Notes: generated from the letters alone by a model not told the origin. 64,000 nt of DNA from Diaporthe sp. PMI_573 (GCA_021399435.1 JAJTUP010000001.1:1860001-1924000), one strand, 5' to 3'; counted from the stretch's first letter, positions 22,421 through 33,898 are shown. Translations and numbers: made by a program.

Positions 22421-23848
22421 TCACCATTGCCCGCTCTTGTTGACCATGGCTCTCATATCTGTGGGCCACATGTTCTCAAAACGCCGCAAGTATCTGCAAA
22501 AGTCTTCAGACGAGTAGTTTTGCAGGCAACGAAAGAACCAGTCGTCTTGTTGAGCTGTCTCTATATTGATGGAGTGCAGACGTAGCTTATTGTAAGTTGA
22601 AGTCGGGTCGACAAAGTCCTGCACGACCTTACGGCGCTCGTCGGAGTATATCTGCAGAACGGGCTCGGCTGGCCTGCCCTCTTTGAACACCATCTTGAGC
22701 GCGTCACTCAGCGCCACAGCGTCGAGGAATCCGGTATTCAGGCCCAGTGCACCAATTGGCTTGAAAATTCAAGAAGATTTGTTAGTGCTCGTTGGCTCAC
22801 TTGTGCCGTACAAGGCTCAAGACATTGGCTCTGTCTCTCCTCATCTTTATGACATTTAGTTCGTTGAGACCTGGTAATCACTTACGTTGATCAGATGTGC
22901 CGCATCTCCGACTAGAATGCATCTGCCCCTCTTCATTGTTGCAGCAAGGCGTTGGTGAATACCATGCATGGTGCGGTTCTCAATCTGGAACTTCAAGGGT
23001 CTCGGTCCAGGCCAGATTCTCTCATAGTGGTAAGCTATGTGGTCGTCGGACAGGAGCTCGTCATCGCTCCTGGCTTCGTCCGGGTTCAGGGCAAAAGCGA
23101 TCCTCCACAGAGACTTTTCCCCGATGGTTGGTTGTGTTAACGGTGTAATTACCGTGTAGTGTACCGGATCCATCAGAAAGGTAGTCGTGACAGGGCTCTC
23201 ATCGTTGTTGATCAGCCAGACATCTGTTGCCACCAGCCTTTCTGGCCAAGTATGTCCACTGAAGGGTATTCCGAGAAGGCCCCTCGTCTTCGACTTGCCT
23301 CCGTCCGCGCCGACGAGGATACGGCCGGAAAACATCTTTGTGTCTCCGGTAACGACATCTTTGGCCTCAGCCTTGACCAGCTCGTCCCCGGCATCATCTC
23401 GAATTCCCACCAGCTCCGTGTCGAAACAGATGCTAACGGTGTCCAGCTTCGCCACCTCGTCCAATAGAATATGGCACAGTTTAGGCTGTGGCATATTCAG
23501 CGTGCCCGTGCCAGGCGGTCCATAGGCGTTGAAAGTTGGTTTCTGGGGCATGCCGCCCACCAGCCCACCTGCCTTCTTGCCACCCTCACCGTCGTCGGTG
23601 GGGTATCGGCGCCAGTCCATGCCTGTGGTTAGAAACCCACCATTTTGGAGGACAGTGCTGTATATATTGGCTTCTTGGAAGGCTAGCTGCACAACGGGGT
23701 AGTAGCCGCAGGATCGAGGTAACTGAAGCACAGCATTATCTTTCTCCATGACCACAACCTTCACTCCTGCCTGCCCTAGGCGCAGTGCAGTAAATAGGCC
23801 CACAGGGCCAGCACCGACAACAAGGACATCTGCGTGGGTCGACAACAT
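22421..23848 (-). CDS. FAD-dependent monooxygenase (PHBH / phenol-hydroxylase-like)
   Basis: Single-component flavin monooxygenase of the p-hydroxybenzoate-hydroxylase fold, which uses NAD(P)H and oxygen to hydroxylate or oxidatively modify, usually, aromatic compounds. Exons are 23848-22886 and 22759-22421, with a 126-base phase-0 intron (GTAAGT donor, TTCAAG acceptor), giving 433 aa. The FAD-binding GAGPVG is at residues 12-17, the VGADGG motif is mid-protein, and the second FAD motif LVGDAAHLIN|PIGALGLNTG spans the splice junction, which confirms it. The start at 23848 is the only ATG suited to the dinucleotide fold. It lacks the C-terminal thioredoxin-like domain of larger phenol hydroxylases. 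It is the left-most enzyme of the 22.4-33.0 kb cluster. Confidence 0.88.
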
Positions 23849-24520
23849 ACTGATTACTAGTCCGTCTGTGATTTGATGGCGTAGCTTAAAAACCAAAGTA
23901 AAGGCACAAGTAGGACCAAGACAGACAAAAGGACCACAGACTCTTATGATAATTGGGTGCGAGTGATGCTCTGTGGTGTCTTGTTACCGATATGTATTGA
24001 CTTTGCAATCGAAACATGGAGCATAAGATAAGTCAAAACCGCAGAGAGTTCCACGTACCATCGGCAAACAGTGCGTAGAGTACTGAAGTACTTCCTGATT
24101 GGACCGTGTAGGAAGGTAAACGCTGACAGTTGACATCGGATGGCGCATGGTGGAGGATTGTACCTCCGGCTCTTGAAGTCCTGGGCCAACAACACCTTGT
24201 GACAAGCCACTGCGCCAGTTCCCGAAAAATAGATAATCCTCCAAGATAGATTGAGAAACAGTTGGTCCAAAAGTTTCGGACACCGGAATAATGGTCTGCT
24301 TATTGTTTGGGCAATTACCGCGACAATGTGTCATACTAAATTGTCCCAGTGCTTCAAACGAACACTTTACCAGCAAACCCCACACCGTATTCATTCATGC
24401 TATACTACTCAATTGGATAGGCTCAATACACGTTCTTCAGTCAGGCTGTTCATCGTCCTACTTCAATTTGCAGGCGTGCATTAACCAGTCATCTTGACCC
24501 ATAACAAATTTGTCCTACCT
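23849..24520. promoter_or_regulatory. Upstream region of the FAD monooxygenase gene
   Basis: Gap between the monooxygenase start and the transaminase stop, both on the minus strand. It should hold the monooxygenase promoter and the transaminase 3' UTR. No gene seen. Confidence 0.4.
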
Positions 24521-25492
24521 TCACGACGCATCATTATATTCGATTTCTGACGCGTAGGTAGGATCATAATGCATACCCCAGTAACCATCCCAGATCTTGT
24601 TCGTGATCGGCCCTACCTTTCCATCTTTCACCGGCTGTCCGTCAAGACTCGTAATTGGCATGATACCTCCAGCTGTGGTGCACATGAATATCTCGTCGCA
24701 CTGATAGGCCCTCTCAACCGGGACAACCTCCATACGAACGGGAATGCCGTGGGATTTGCACACATCGAACACGCTCTTGCGAGTCACCCCCTCCAGAACA
24801 CCACGGTCTGGCGTGTAGAGCGTACCGTCCTGAATAAGACAGATGTTGAACCCTGAACCCTCGGTGAGATTGCCGTCGCCATCCGTGAGGAACGGGTGTG
24901 TAGCGCCTCGGTCCGCCGCCTCGAACATGCCCCGGGTCAAGTCACCCCATTGCAGGTTTTTGATCGTTGGGTCGATAGCTCCAGGGGGAACCCGTCGCAC
25001 AGTTCGCGCAATGATTGCGCTGCCGCCGTTGTACTGCACCTCGGGTTCCATGACCCAGATAAATGGCGTGATGAACATGTACAGGTTGTTTTTGAGGTCC
25101 TCCAACTTTCCGCCTCGCACGCCCTTGACGCCACGGGTCACAATGAGCTCCACAAACGCATCCCTGATGCCGCTCTTAGCCACCATGTCGATGAGGGTCT
25201 CCTCGACCTCGTCCCGAGGCAACGGCAGTCTCAGCCGCAGCTTTGCGCAGCTGACCTCCAGGCGGTTGATATGATCGTCGAGCCGAAAGAAGCGGCCGTC
25301 CCAGACAGAGGGAACATCATATGTGAGGTCGCTGTGCAGGAATCCTTGATCCAGCAGTGGTATCCGGGCTTCTGACAACGGCGTGAGCTGTCCTTCGATC
25401 CACGCGACGCCTTTGGCAAAGGGGTTACTGCTCGCTTCGAGTACACTCTTCCTTTGCTGATATCCAGCAAATACTCTTTCCATCGAAGCCAT
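24521..25492 (-). CDS. Fold type IV PLP transaminase, R-selective amine transaminase type
   Basis: PLP enzyme that moves an amino group between a ketone or keto acid and an amine with R (D-like) stereochemistry. It is a single exon of 323 aa, the length of the fungal R-amine transaminases. Diagnostic features of that group are present: a MASMxRVFAGY start, [19 protein letters not shown] (about 56-74), the flexible-loop Arg126 in GVRG, catalytic Lys178 in [11 protein letters not shown], Glu211 in NLTEGSGFN, and a TTAGGIMP phosphate-binding turn. The VWDGRFF pattern differs from typical branched-chain aminotransferases, so I prefer an R-amine or D-amino-acid transaminase to BCAT. It is transcribed divergently from a GNAT gene across only 232 bases. 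Confidence 0.9.
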   Translation of the reverse strand: MASMERVFAGYQQRKSVLEASSNPFAKGVAWIEGQLTPLSEARIPLLDQGFLHSDLTYDVPSVWDGRFFRLDDHINRLEVSCAKLRLRLPLPRDEVEETLIDMVAKSGIRDAFVELIVTRGVKGVRGGKLEDLKNNLYMFITPFIWVMEPEVQYNGGSAIIARTVRRVPPGAIDPTIKNLQWGDLTRGMFEAADRGATHPFLTDGDGNLTEGSGFNICLIQDGTLYTPDRGVLEGVTRKSVFDVCKSHGIPVRMEVVPVERAYQCDEIFMCTTAGGIMPITSLDGQPVKDGKVGPITNKIWDGYWGMHYDPTYASEIEYNDAS

Positions 25493-25724
25493 GTTTGCCG
25501 ATGACCTGAGAACAAGGTTGACAGTGTAAAGTTATTTGGCCGCGGCTCGGAATAAGGTGAGGGGTTGGTTGATTGTGACTAATCCCCGCAAGTTGACCTC
25601 CACGGAGTAGTCCTAACCAAGGGTGGAAATTCCACCTCATGATTGTTTACTCAGCTCCCACAAATCCCGAGGATCCCGAGAGACCAAATCTTGAAATTCA
25701 CGACCGCTGTACTTGATCTTCGTA
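25493..25724. promoter_or_regulatory. Shared divergent promoter, transaminase / GNAT
   Basis: Only 232 bases separate the two start codons, so the genes very probably share control elements. A CCGCGG palindrome at about 25540 could be a Zn2Cys6-type CGG element, but this is speculative. Confidence 0.5.
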
Positions 25725-26711
25725 ATGTCGGGGTTTGACTTCCGGGACGCTGAGATTACAGACTGCTCCGTCTACCGAAGGAATGGTCTCGAAATCACCA
25801 TCTTGACCGCCGACCATCGGCACCCCTGGGATGGCATCGAGGTTAACAAGGGGCAGACACCAGAGACAAATCCAGAGGTCCATGGGAATACAGCTCCATG
25901 GAACACCAAAGTCCTCGGCTATGTTCGCAAGCCATCAGCGACACAGGGCCCAGGGCCAATAGTTGCAAACTGCGAGGCATTCTTGGTGAAACGCGACCTG
26001 TTCATCCACGCCGCTGACGAATACAGCAAAATCTACAACCGCATTGACCGAAACACCCATGTTCTGGGCTGGCTTGGCCACAGACTGTTTGACTCCGAAG
26101 GTCGAGTCCGAGCGGATTTCAAGGGAAAGGGCATCTGGGGGGCCGACAGTGATGACTCTTGGATCCTGATGATTACCAAAATTCTAGTCGACCATGAGAT
26201 ACTGCACCAAGGTGTCGGGAGATCATTAGCGGGAGCCGTCATAGGCCAGGTCCTGCTATGGGCTGCACAGCAGACTCATCCACGCGCGGTCCTGACGATC
26301 GCGGAGCCTAGTGTCCTCCGAGAAGAGAAAGAAAGGTTCCAGCGGACCCAGTCCCAGTCTCCGGCAGACATGTCGAGCTTTATTGGGATTTCTCTCGAGC
26401 GGGCAAAGAAATTTTGGCGATCTTGGGGGTTTGTCCAACTCGGCGATACGGACTACTTTGGCTGGAGACGATCGGCAGTTCCCAATCCAGCTCTACAACT
26501 CCCACCTTCCGAGGGCGAGAAGGAGGACGAGGACATTGCTGTGGACCTGGAAACTTTGTTCGGGGGTGAAGGTAAGACTATGCCCCTTCGCATCTTCAGG
26601 CACACATTCGTCCTTTTCGCGCACAGAAGAGTTCGGGCTCTTGGCTGACGCAGATATTCATGCATAGCGGAGAAGAGGCGTGACTTCTACCGGAGACAAC
26701 ACTTGCGGTGA
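25725..26711 (+). CDS. GNAT-family N-acetyltransferase-like protein
   Basis: Predicted acyl-CoA-dependent N-acyltransferase. The acetyl-CoA-binding part is recognisable in ILVDHEILHQGVGRSLAGAVI (a Q/RxxGxG/A-like turn), followed later by RAKKFWRSWGFVQLGDTDYFGW, the usual C-terminal GNAT strand-helix. The ATG at 25725 is used. I read a last intron 26572-26667 (GTAAGA donor, GCATAG acceptor, phase 1), which ends the protein with a short basic tail EKRRDFYRRQHLR at 26711, 296 aa. Without splicing the frame would stop at 26648; both are possible and I slightly prefer the spliced form. The first 120 residues are less typical, so this may be a divergent or fungal-specific GNAT. Its position opposite the transaminase suggests amine acylation. 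Confidence 0.72.
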
Positions 26712-27284
26712 TTCACGTATGAGCCTCAAAGACACGCTTTGCGTGTGAAGCATACCCTGAAGTGTATGTTGACTCCAGTACACTCCATTCGTAGCTTCTC
26801 CTTGGCCCTTTTCCGTGACACACTGAGGTGTCCTGGAGTGGTCATGAGGGCTTGCTTGGAATTGAGAATCGAATGTTCGTGGGTTGTTACCTCGTCGTGG
26901 TATCATCGTGCTCGAAAGTCGCCGTTGACTGGCTGCATGGAAGGTTTTGGCAGCCTGTTCTGGAACATGCAGTTCTAATGGAATAGCTGTGCGCGCGTCT
27001 CTTGCATCTCTGAAGCGAGTCATCATCTGCGGAACCGCAAATCGAACTTTACATGATCACCGGCATATGCTGGACGATTAAGCCACTCTCTAGGCGTGTG
27101 GGTCCGTTCATCCCTATTCCGCCGTCTGTGCAGCCCAAGTGATCAACGCGTTCAGAAACCTTATAACTATGACACGTCCCGTCTCCTTTGCCCAATTTGG
27201 TTTCTAGGTTTTAGCATGGAAGTTCAACCTCCGCCTTGCTGCTTTGTTGTAATCCCTCTACATCCTAAAAAGGTTATTCACCTG
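26712..27284. other. Convergent intergenic region
   Basis: Lies between the 3' ends of the GNAT and acyl-CoA dehydrogenase genes. No supported gene. Confidence 0.4.
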
Positions 27285-29001
27285 CTAGGATCGAGATGAT
27301 GCCATGATCCTTTGCAAATCCTTGCTTTCCTGCATAAGACACATTTCACTCAGTATCTCGTCGCTGCCTCCGCCAATAACAAGAACACGCATGTCTCTGC
27401 TGATCCGCTCGATACGGCCCCCAACCCCGCCACGGGTGTATCCTAATGCACCCATGATCTGCTGACTTTCTCTCACTGCGAGCTCGAGAGCCCTCGCGGC
27501 ATTAACCTTGGTCAGTGCACACAGGCCGCCGACGGGTGTGCTGGCGTCGTCGCCGCCCTGCAAGCGAGCTCTGTTCCAAAGCTGGACTAATGACTCGATC
27601 AGTGCATACGTGCTCGTGACCTGCATACCAACGTTCGCGAACTTGAGCCGGACAAGCTGACGCTCAATCAGGGGTTTCCCAAATGTATGGCGGGTCATTG
27701 CGTGTTGGTATGCGTCCTCGACGCATACCCGAGCCAGGCGAAGGCAGTTGATAGCGATCCAAAGCCGCTCATGATTAAAACCTAGGTAGACTAGTAAGAT
27801 AACGTGAATTTATTGCATTTGTATCTCAACTCATCGAGGCTGAGATACAGTTGTTGGTGGGAGTGATGCTCACATGTCATGACGAGTCTGAAACCGCGAT
27901 TCAGCTCGCCTAGTATGTTCTCGACAGGCACCTCGACGTTGTCAAACTTGAGACTTGCACAACCTGTGAAGCGTTAGCCCACAAGCACCAAGTGTTTCAC
28001 CGTAGTCATCAACTCATTTAGCGTCAGTCAACACTCTTGGTTGTCTCAATCTTACCGCTTAGTTCAACGCCAGAGTTGTGAATCTCGCTCCGAGTCACAC
28101 CCTTCGAGTTGAGAGGGATCACTAATACTGAAATTCCGTCCTTTCCGGGACCACCCGTCCGAACCACAGCTGTGCAGTAGTCCGCGGTCATGCCATTAGT
28201 GACCCATTGTTTCGTGCCATTGACAACGAAGACATTTCCCTTTTGTTCAGCTGTAGTCACAATACCGGCAACGTCGGATCCAGCTAAGAGTATCGTTATC
28301 AGTTTGCCAGATCCAGCGTCTGAAGTTGAGACGAGACAGAAGTGAAGAGAGGAAGTTTTTGGGCACAAACGTATCGAGAGACGAATGTCATAAACACAAT
28401 TATCTCACTCACCCTGTGGCTCAGTGCAACCCAAGGAAAACCTGGCCTCGCCCCGGACGACGGGCGGCAGCCACGTAGACTTTTGTTCCTCGGTTCCAAA
28501 CTTGATAACGAGAGGGCAGCCGATTGAGTTGCCGCATCCCAAAGCCCAGATGGTCCCAAGCGATCCACAGCGTGCTAACTCGTCCATCGCGATGAGGTCA
28601 TGGAAGCTGTCCCACTCGCTGGGAGCGACATCACCTGGTAGGATCGTCTTCTCTGGAAGGTGTTTCCCCAGAGCATTTGGGTCAAGCGAGACAGCCGTGT
28701 ATCCTAGATCCGAATGCCGTTTGAGCACCTTTGCGAGCCCGTTAGTGAAATTGGGAGTAGCTTCCGGCGAGACCGAGAAGATATTCCCAGTTTAAGGATC
28801 GATGTGTGATCTCACATTTGGGGGAACAGCGCCCTTCTCTTCCCACTCAGATACAAATGGAATTATCTCGGTGTCGACATAGTGGCGGATGGCCTGGCGT
28901 AAACGCCTGTGACTCTCGGTGTAGTTCGGGTTGTCCGTGCGGGAATACCACAGAGGCTCTGCAAAAGGGGTGGTGGACCCGAAAGCCTGGGAGCTGTCCA
29001 T
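27285..29001 (-). CDS. Acyl-CoA dehydrogenase
   Basis: FAD enzyme that introduces the alpha-beta double bond in an acyl-CoA. Five exons were rebuilt: 29001-28816, 28728-28413, 28283-28056, 27963-27874 and 27781-27285; all junctions agree in phase, giving 438 aa. The family signature reads across a junction as FSLGCTEPQ|AGSDVAG. It is followed by the FAD-contact segment KQWVTNG, the middle beta domain and a C-terminal helical domain with FNHERLWIA, RHTFGKPL, QIMGALGYTRG and IGGGSDEILSEM. The residue aligned with the catalytic Glu of medium-chain enzymes is Gly, so the base may lie on another helix as in isovaleryl/long-chain types. There is no obvious mitochondrial presequence. Cluster neighbour of the P450 on the same strand. 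Confidence 0.9.
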
Positions 29002-29669
29002 GATTGAAGCCTAACCGCCCTGACGGGATGTCATAGACGAGCTCACTTGAGGAATGGAAACAGGTTCATAACCGAAGGGACTTGGGCGGCAAGCACGCCT
29101 ATGTTCTACACTACAAACCAAAACAGCCATGCGGCTGGGAGCATCAACCCTTAATGGAAGCTTGCCGCCGCACCAGCAGGGGATAGAGTCATGGACATCC
29201 AGGGGTCAAGGGACTCGTTTAAGCACCTCGCAAAGTGTAACGCTCGGGCGGTGTGAACGAGTGGACTTGCGAACATGCAGTGTAACCCATGGTGCAACCG
29301 ACACGTGATAACAAGGTTTTAATTTGAAATCGGGAGACGGACTGTTTCGAGTTCAACTCGTAAGCCTGCCTGGATTATGATATCAGTAACAGGAACAGTG
29401 CTTCTTGCCGGGCACCCAAGAAACATGCATGCCAAGGGTGCTAGAATTGCAAATACGGAGCCAGGGCATCAGGCTTGAAACAGTCGAAAGATAAAATAGG
29501 CAAAGAAAAGTAAGCTAGATATTCACTGATCATGGGAATGGAGAGAGAGATAGAGACTCGAAAATTAAAGCTTCTCACTCATCTTTTTCGACTACATAGA
29601 TTTTGTACAAAGTAGCGGACAAATTGTAAGAATTTCCACTACATCCGGCGTCTCTCATGAAAAGTTGGT
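29002..29669. promoter_or_regulatory. Upstream region of acyl-CoA dehydrogenase
   Basis: About 0.67 kb between the dehydrogenase start and the P450 stop. No gene seen; several CGG/CCG triplets occur in 29020-29250. Confidence 0.35.
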
Positions 29670-31487
29670 TTACGTACGCTCCCGGTATTGAATAAGGGGA
29701 CCATATTTGACAGCGGCGACGTGTTCCCAAAGCTGATACTCGTCCTTACTTTGCCTTCCATAAACTGCGCCGGGGCGTCCACCGCAGCCGACTTCGCCGT
29801 CTGGCCCTTCAGCTAACTTCAGGTCAAAACGGCATAGCAATGTGGCCAGCGTCAACATCGCTTCCGCAACAGCCAGTGGCTTAGCAACACAACTCCTAGG
29901 ACCAAGAAGGAAGGGGGAAAAGGCACTTTGAGCTCGTTCAGAGGCCGAGGTATCGTTGCTCTCCGTCCACCGCTCCGGCCGAAATACGGAAGATTGGTCA
30001 AAGTAGGCTGGGTGTCGCTGAATTGCGTACAGGGACGTGCCCACGTCACATCCAGCCGGAACTGGCCGCCCATCAACGATGACATCGACAAGGACACCTC
30101 GCCACTGCGCGCTTGCAGCAGGCGGGGACAGCCGCAGGCTCTCGTCAAGGCATGCGCGAAGGTATGTGCACGAGTTGAGTGTGGCTCCCAGACGGACGTT
30201 GGACTCGGAGTGCGAAAACTGCTCCCTGACCTCATGGACGGCCTTTTCGTAGACCTCGGGGTTCCTCATCATATAGAACAAGGTTGCTGAGATAGCTGTT
30301 GAGGTAGTTTCCGAGCCTGCCATCAACAGCGTCGTGCACTCGCCCCCCAACTCAGACTTGCTTGGCGCGCTCTGACTTCCCGCGTCGTTCCCCGTGCCCT
30401 TGGGGTCAAGCAGGATCGAGAAGATGTCATTCTGCTTTACATCGATGGATTGCATCCGAGCCTTTAGTAGAGTACTGATGAAGGGGATGAATCTGTTCCG
30501 CGAGCTGATTGAGCCCTTGAATAACCACCGGTCAAATCGACGAGTCGTCAGCTCCCGGGCCTGAAATAGAACCCCAGTGCGAATGTTGCAATCTTCTATG
30601 CACTGGGTCACAAATCTGTAGTCCGGTGATTGGATCAAGTTCACGCCTTTGCCAAAGATGATGCCCAGTATGACATCTATAGCAAGATAACCTGCCCACT
30701 TCGACATATCGTGCACAGGCGACCATTCGTTTTGCGTTTTCGATCCAGAAGACCCTTTCGGGGCCAATTGGTCCGCCAGAGCCCTGACGCGCTCCAAGAT
30801 TCTTTCCTCAAAGCCCTGGATGGCTGTCGCGGAGAAACCTTGGCTGATGGTCCGCCGCTTCTGCGCGTGAAGCTTCCGGTCAGTAGCCGTAAACGTGCTC
30901 GGTGCTCGATGTACCATGATATGGTATGCTGTTGACTTCTGGAACGCCTTATTATGCCCGTAAATCTCTATTGTGTGTTCGAGAGGAAGTCAGCGGGTGT
31001 CCTTGAGGCTCTTTCCAAGGGAGGATCACTGATCAGCCGACACACCTTTCATCCCGTTGGGCGTGTTGACCAGGAGGCGGTTTGGAGCATAACGAACGAA
31101 GTCGCCTGAGAAGAATTGTCAGATAATGAGGCAGGCACTGGCATAGAAGTGAAGTATGTCACTTGTTCGACTTTTCGTCCTTACCATATTTCTCGTGACA
31201 CCTCCACATGTCAATGTGAATGTCGCCAGTCCATGCATAGTAAGCACTGTAAAGGTTGCTAAGCTTTGCCAGGACTGGCCCAGGGTATTTCGACAGAGGG
31301 TGAAACCATAATCGATACACACAAACACCCAGTAACTGGGTGAGCGATGATTGTGTCAGTAAAGATTAGCCTCGGGTGGAAAGGGACTTTCCCGGCAGGA
31401 CCGAGATACCGAAAAGTGGCAACTCACATATAGGAGCCCGATACCGCCCCACAAGGCGAATGTTAGATAAAGATACTCTATAGTCAT
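29670..31487 (-). CDS. Cytochrome P450 monooxygenase
   Basis: ER-bound haem-thiolate oxygenase. Four exons were rebuilt: 31487-31428, 31335-31185, 31105-31046 and 30967-29670, all phase-consistent, giving 522 aa. The N-terminus has a membrane helix ([15 protein letters not shown] continuing [10 protein letters not shown]) and then [10 protein letters not shown], the fungal proline hinge. The I-helix AGSETT is at about 307-312, the K-helix ESLR at 366-369, FRPERW at about 420-424 and the haem loop FLLGPRSC with Cys450. The sequence resembles fungal P450s that act on polyketide, terpenoid or aromatic substrates, but the substrate cannot be read. It is transcribed divergently from the enoyl-CoA hydratase gene. 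Confidence 0.92.
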
Positions 31488-32063
31488 TGTCGTAGGTGCT
31501 TTCCAGATGCCGAGGGTCCCACGGGTTGCTCCTCGGGGGAGTCTTCGAAAACAGTATTGACGAGATATATGATACGAAGAACGATTGAAAAATCTTGCTA
31601 TTAGAATTCAAGACCAGACGATCTTGATGTAGATAAAACACGGGGTGAGGCAAATCGAAGGGATTTATTGATTAGTTGATTGGTTGGAGGCGTGAGTCAA
31701 GGGGACCCTATACCGGCGCATGAGCGGAAGGAGGCTGACAGGGGCTGAAGCCTAGGCCCTTAAGAACTCGGCCCCCAATGATATCCACCCTGCGATTGTC
31801 GACTCGTAGCAAGATAGTCAGGTAGCATGCGCGGGTAGGCCTGAAACTTTAAATGGCGGCACTTTTCACACTCGCATGACTAGATATTGCTGGCTAATAG
31901 ACCCTGTTTGCCGGCGTGTCAGCTCCATGCCAGGGCGATGAGGCTATATGCCCGTTTGTCCTTTTATTCGACATGGTTCCTAGATCGGTCCACAGGATCC
32001 GATACCTGATTCTACTATGCAAAGCAATCCAGTGAGGACTCTTTTCAAGCTTCAGACAACAAT
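31488..32063. promoter_or_regulatory. Shared divergent promoter, P450 / crotonase
   Basis: These 576 bases separate the P450 and hydratase start codons. A CGG-N8-CGG direct repeat occurs near 31715, which would suit a Zn2Cys6 regulator; this is only suggestive. Confidence 0.4.
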
Positions 32064-33047
32064 ATGTCGTTTCTGCGCGGCTTGAATTGGGCTGCCCAAA
32101 GCCTGGGCTCGCCCGATTACTACCCGAATTTCGAACACTTTGGACGAGTATTTTCTCTCCTTCCCCCCGGCCCGACAGTCAGTCACAACAATGTGGCGAA
32201 GCATAAATCCAAGCCTAAGACTGCGAAAGACGACGTTTTCTGGGCGAAAATTCATCACGGTGACGGTTTCGAAGTTTCCAGGCGAGACCGAACAATCAAA
32301 ATAACCCTCGACCGGCCCGATCAGGGGAACGCACTCACCCTCAACCTCGCCAAAGATCTCACATCGGTCTTTTCAAGATACTCTAGCGACAACTCCGTCC
32401 ATCGTATCGTCCTCACAGCTCGAGGTCGGTATTTTTGCACTGGAATGCACCTCCAAGAGGACCTTTTCACGTCTCCCGCACAACGAGGCAGCGCACTTCA
32501 AGACCTCTTCAGGGCCATCGACACCTGCCCAAAGACCACTATAGCCGTCATAAACGGCCCAGCGTTCGGCGGAGGTGTTGGACTGGCCATGGTCTGCGAC
32601 ATACGCCTGGCGGTGGAGAATGTCTACTTTTGCCTGAGCGAGGCGAAGCTAGGCTTGTGCCCTGCCATCGTGTCCCGGTATCTCGTGCGGGAATGGGGAG
32701 TCAGCCTGGTTAGAATGGCCATGCTCACGGCCAGGAAAATCCAACCGCACACGCTCTCGAATATCGGTGTGCTACATGCGATCGCACAGGACCAAGTGGG
32801 CTTAGATAATACACTCGACAGGATGTTATCAGATTTGATGCTGGTCGCTCCTCAGGCATCTGCAAACACCAAAAAGCTGCTTGCGGAGGTCATTGCTGAT
32901 GACCCCGTGTTGGACAGGCTGGCTCTGGATGTTTTCCAAAACATGTTTTCTGAGAATTCGGAGGCGAGATACGGTGTTGCACAATTCCGGGATGGAAATA
33001 GAAATGTAAATTGGGACAATGTCACTGCAGATACACTAGCCACTTAG
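32064..33047 (+). CDS. Enoyl-CoA hydratase/isomerase (crotonase family)
   Basis: Acts on an enoyl-CoA thioester, adding water or shifting the double bond. Single exon, 327 aa, of which the first 65 or so residues are an extra N-terminal region. The core shows FCTGMHLQED (oxyanion-hole segment, about 124-133), NGPAFGGGVGLAMVCDIRLA (about 164-183) and FCLSEAKLGLCPAIVSRYLV (about 189-208). The first catalytic Glu of classical hydratases is Gly here (GGGVGLA), whereas the second, Glu193, is kept. This pattern is like the LiuC-type methylglutaconyl-CoA hydratase branch. No clear C-terminal SKL-type peroxisomal signal. It completes the cluster by providing the step after acyl-CoA dehydrogenation. 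Confidence 0.9.
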   Translation: MSFLRGLNWAAQSLGSPDYYPNFEHFGRVFSLLPPGPTVSHNNVAKHKSKPKTAKDDVFWAKIHHGDGFEVSRRDRTIKITLDRPDQGNALTLNLAKDLTSVFSRYSSDNSVHRIVLTARGRYFCTGMHLQEDLFTSPAQRGSALQDLFRAIDTCPKTTIAVINGPAFGGGVGLAMVCDIRLAVENVYFCLSEAKLGLCPAIVSRYLVREWGVSLVRMAMLTARKIQPHTLSNIGVLHAIAQDQVGLDNTLDRMLSDLMLVAPQASANTKKLLAEVIADDPVLDRLALDVFQNMFSENSEARYGVAQFRDGNRNVNWDNVTADTLAT

Positions 33048-33898
33048 ACATATAATGATCGCGGCATGCCAAGTTTCGGGTTATGCTAGCTCTGAAGAAG
33101 CCTCGTCAGAAAGGTTCAACGCAACACAGTGCCGAATCCCTCTGCGGTAAAGTATGAGAATATCATGGACTTTCCTCAAACGAAAGATTTCGTCCCTCAA
33201 GCTTCCGATATCCCACACGGATTTGACAACACCATATACGATATAAACCATTGCGAGGAGTAGGACCCGCAATTGACCCGTGATTTGGTGAATCGTTTTC
33301 ACGAACGCAGGATCGTGATAGAGACTGAGCCCTGTCGTATCGTGGTGGGATGCGCTGGCGGTGCAGCGACAATTAATCTTGAAGGCGAACTCACCATACC
33401 GGACGAGCAGAGCGGTTCATTACAACGGGGATGAAGATGCTAGCTCCGGATTTTGGTGACGCCAATGATGAATACCGACCGCGGAGAGTCCATCTACAGT
33501 ACGACCAGGCTTGATTCGGTCCACTCCTCCGGAGACCGGGTGCGGTTGGCCTCGCATGAAGCAGATGGATTCAGCAAAGGAATAGTCAAGATTAAAATCA
33601 ACGAGGGTTTATATAACCACTCGATGCGTCAAGAGTAGAAACAAAAGATCAACGAATCACGACAGTCATCAAGGCCGACACAGCTACGATGCAGCAAGCA
33701 GTAACCTTGGTGGACTGGTTCAGGTGTGGAGCACAAGCTTGGTATACCAATGAGTGCCTCGTTGCATTGCTGTGAACTCGGCCTCATGTGTGTGGGCTTT
33801 GGCCTCTGGCAGATCCTTCACAACATCGAGCTGTTTGGGGTTGAATTATTCTCATCAGAACTGCAGCATTCAAGTCTTCAATTGTTCATTCCCTCCGG
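33048..33898. other. Intergenic, no gene seen
   Basis: Lies between the hydratase and the P450 remnant. I looked for the missing N-terminal part of the P450 here and did not find it. Confidence 0.4.

Noticed and set aside
24284..25557. CGGAATAA shared by the regions upstream of the monooxygenase and the transaminase/GNAT pair
   Set aside because: Also occurs outside the cluster (near 17408) and not upstream of the other cluster genes, so it may be chance.
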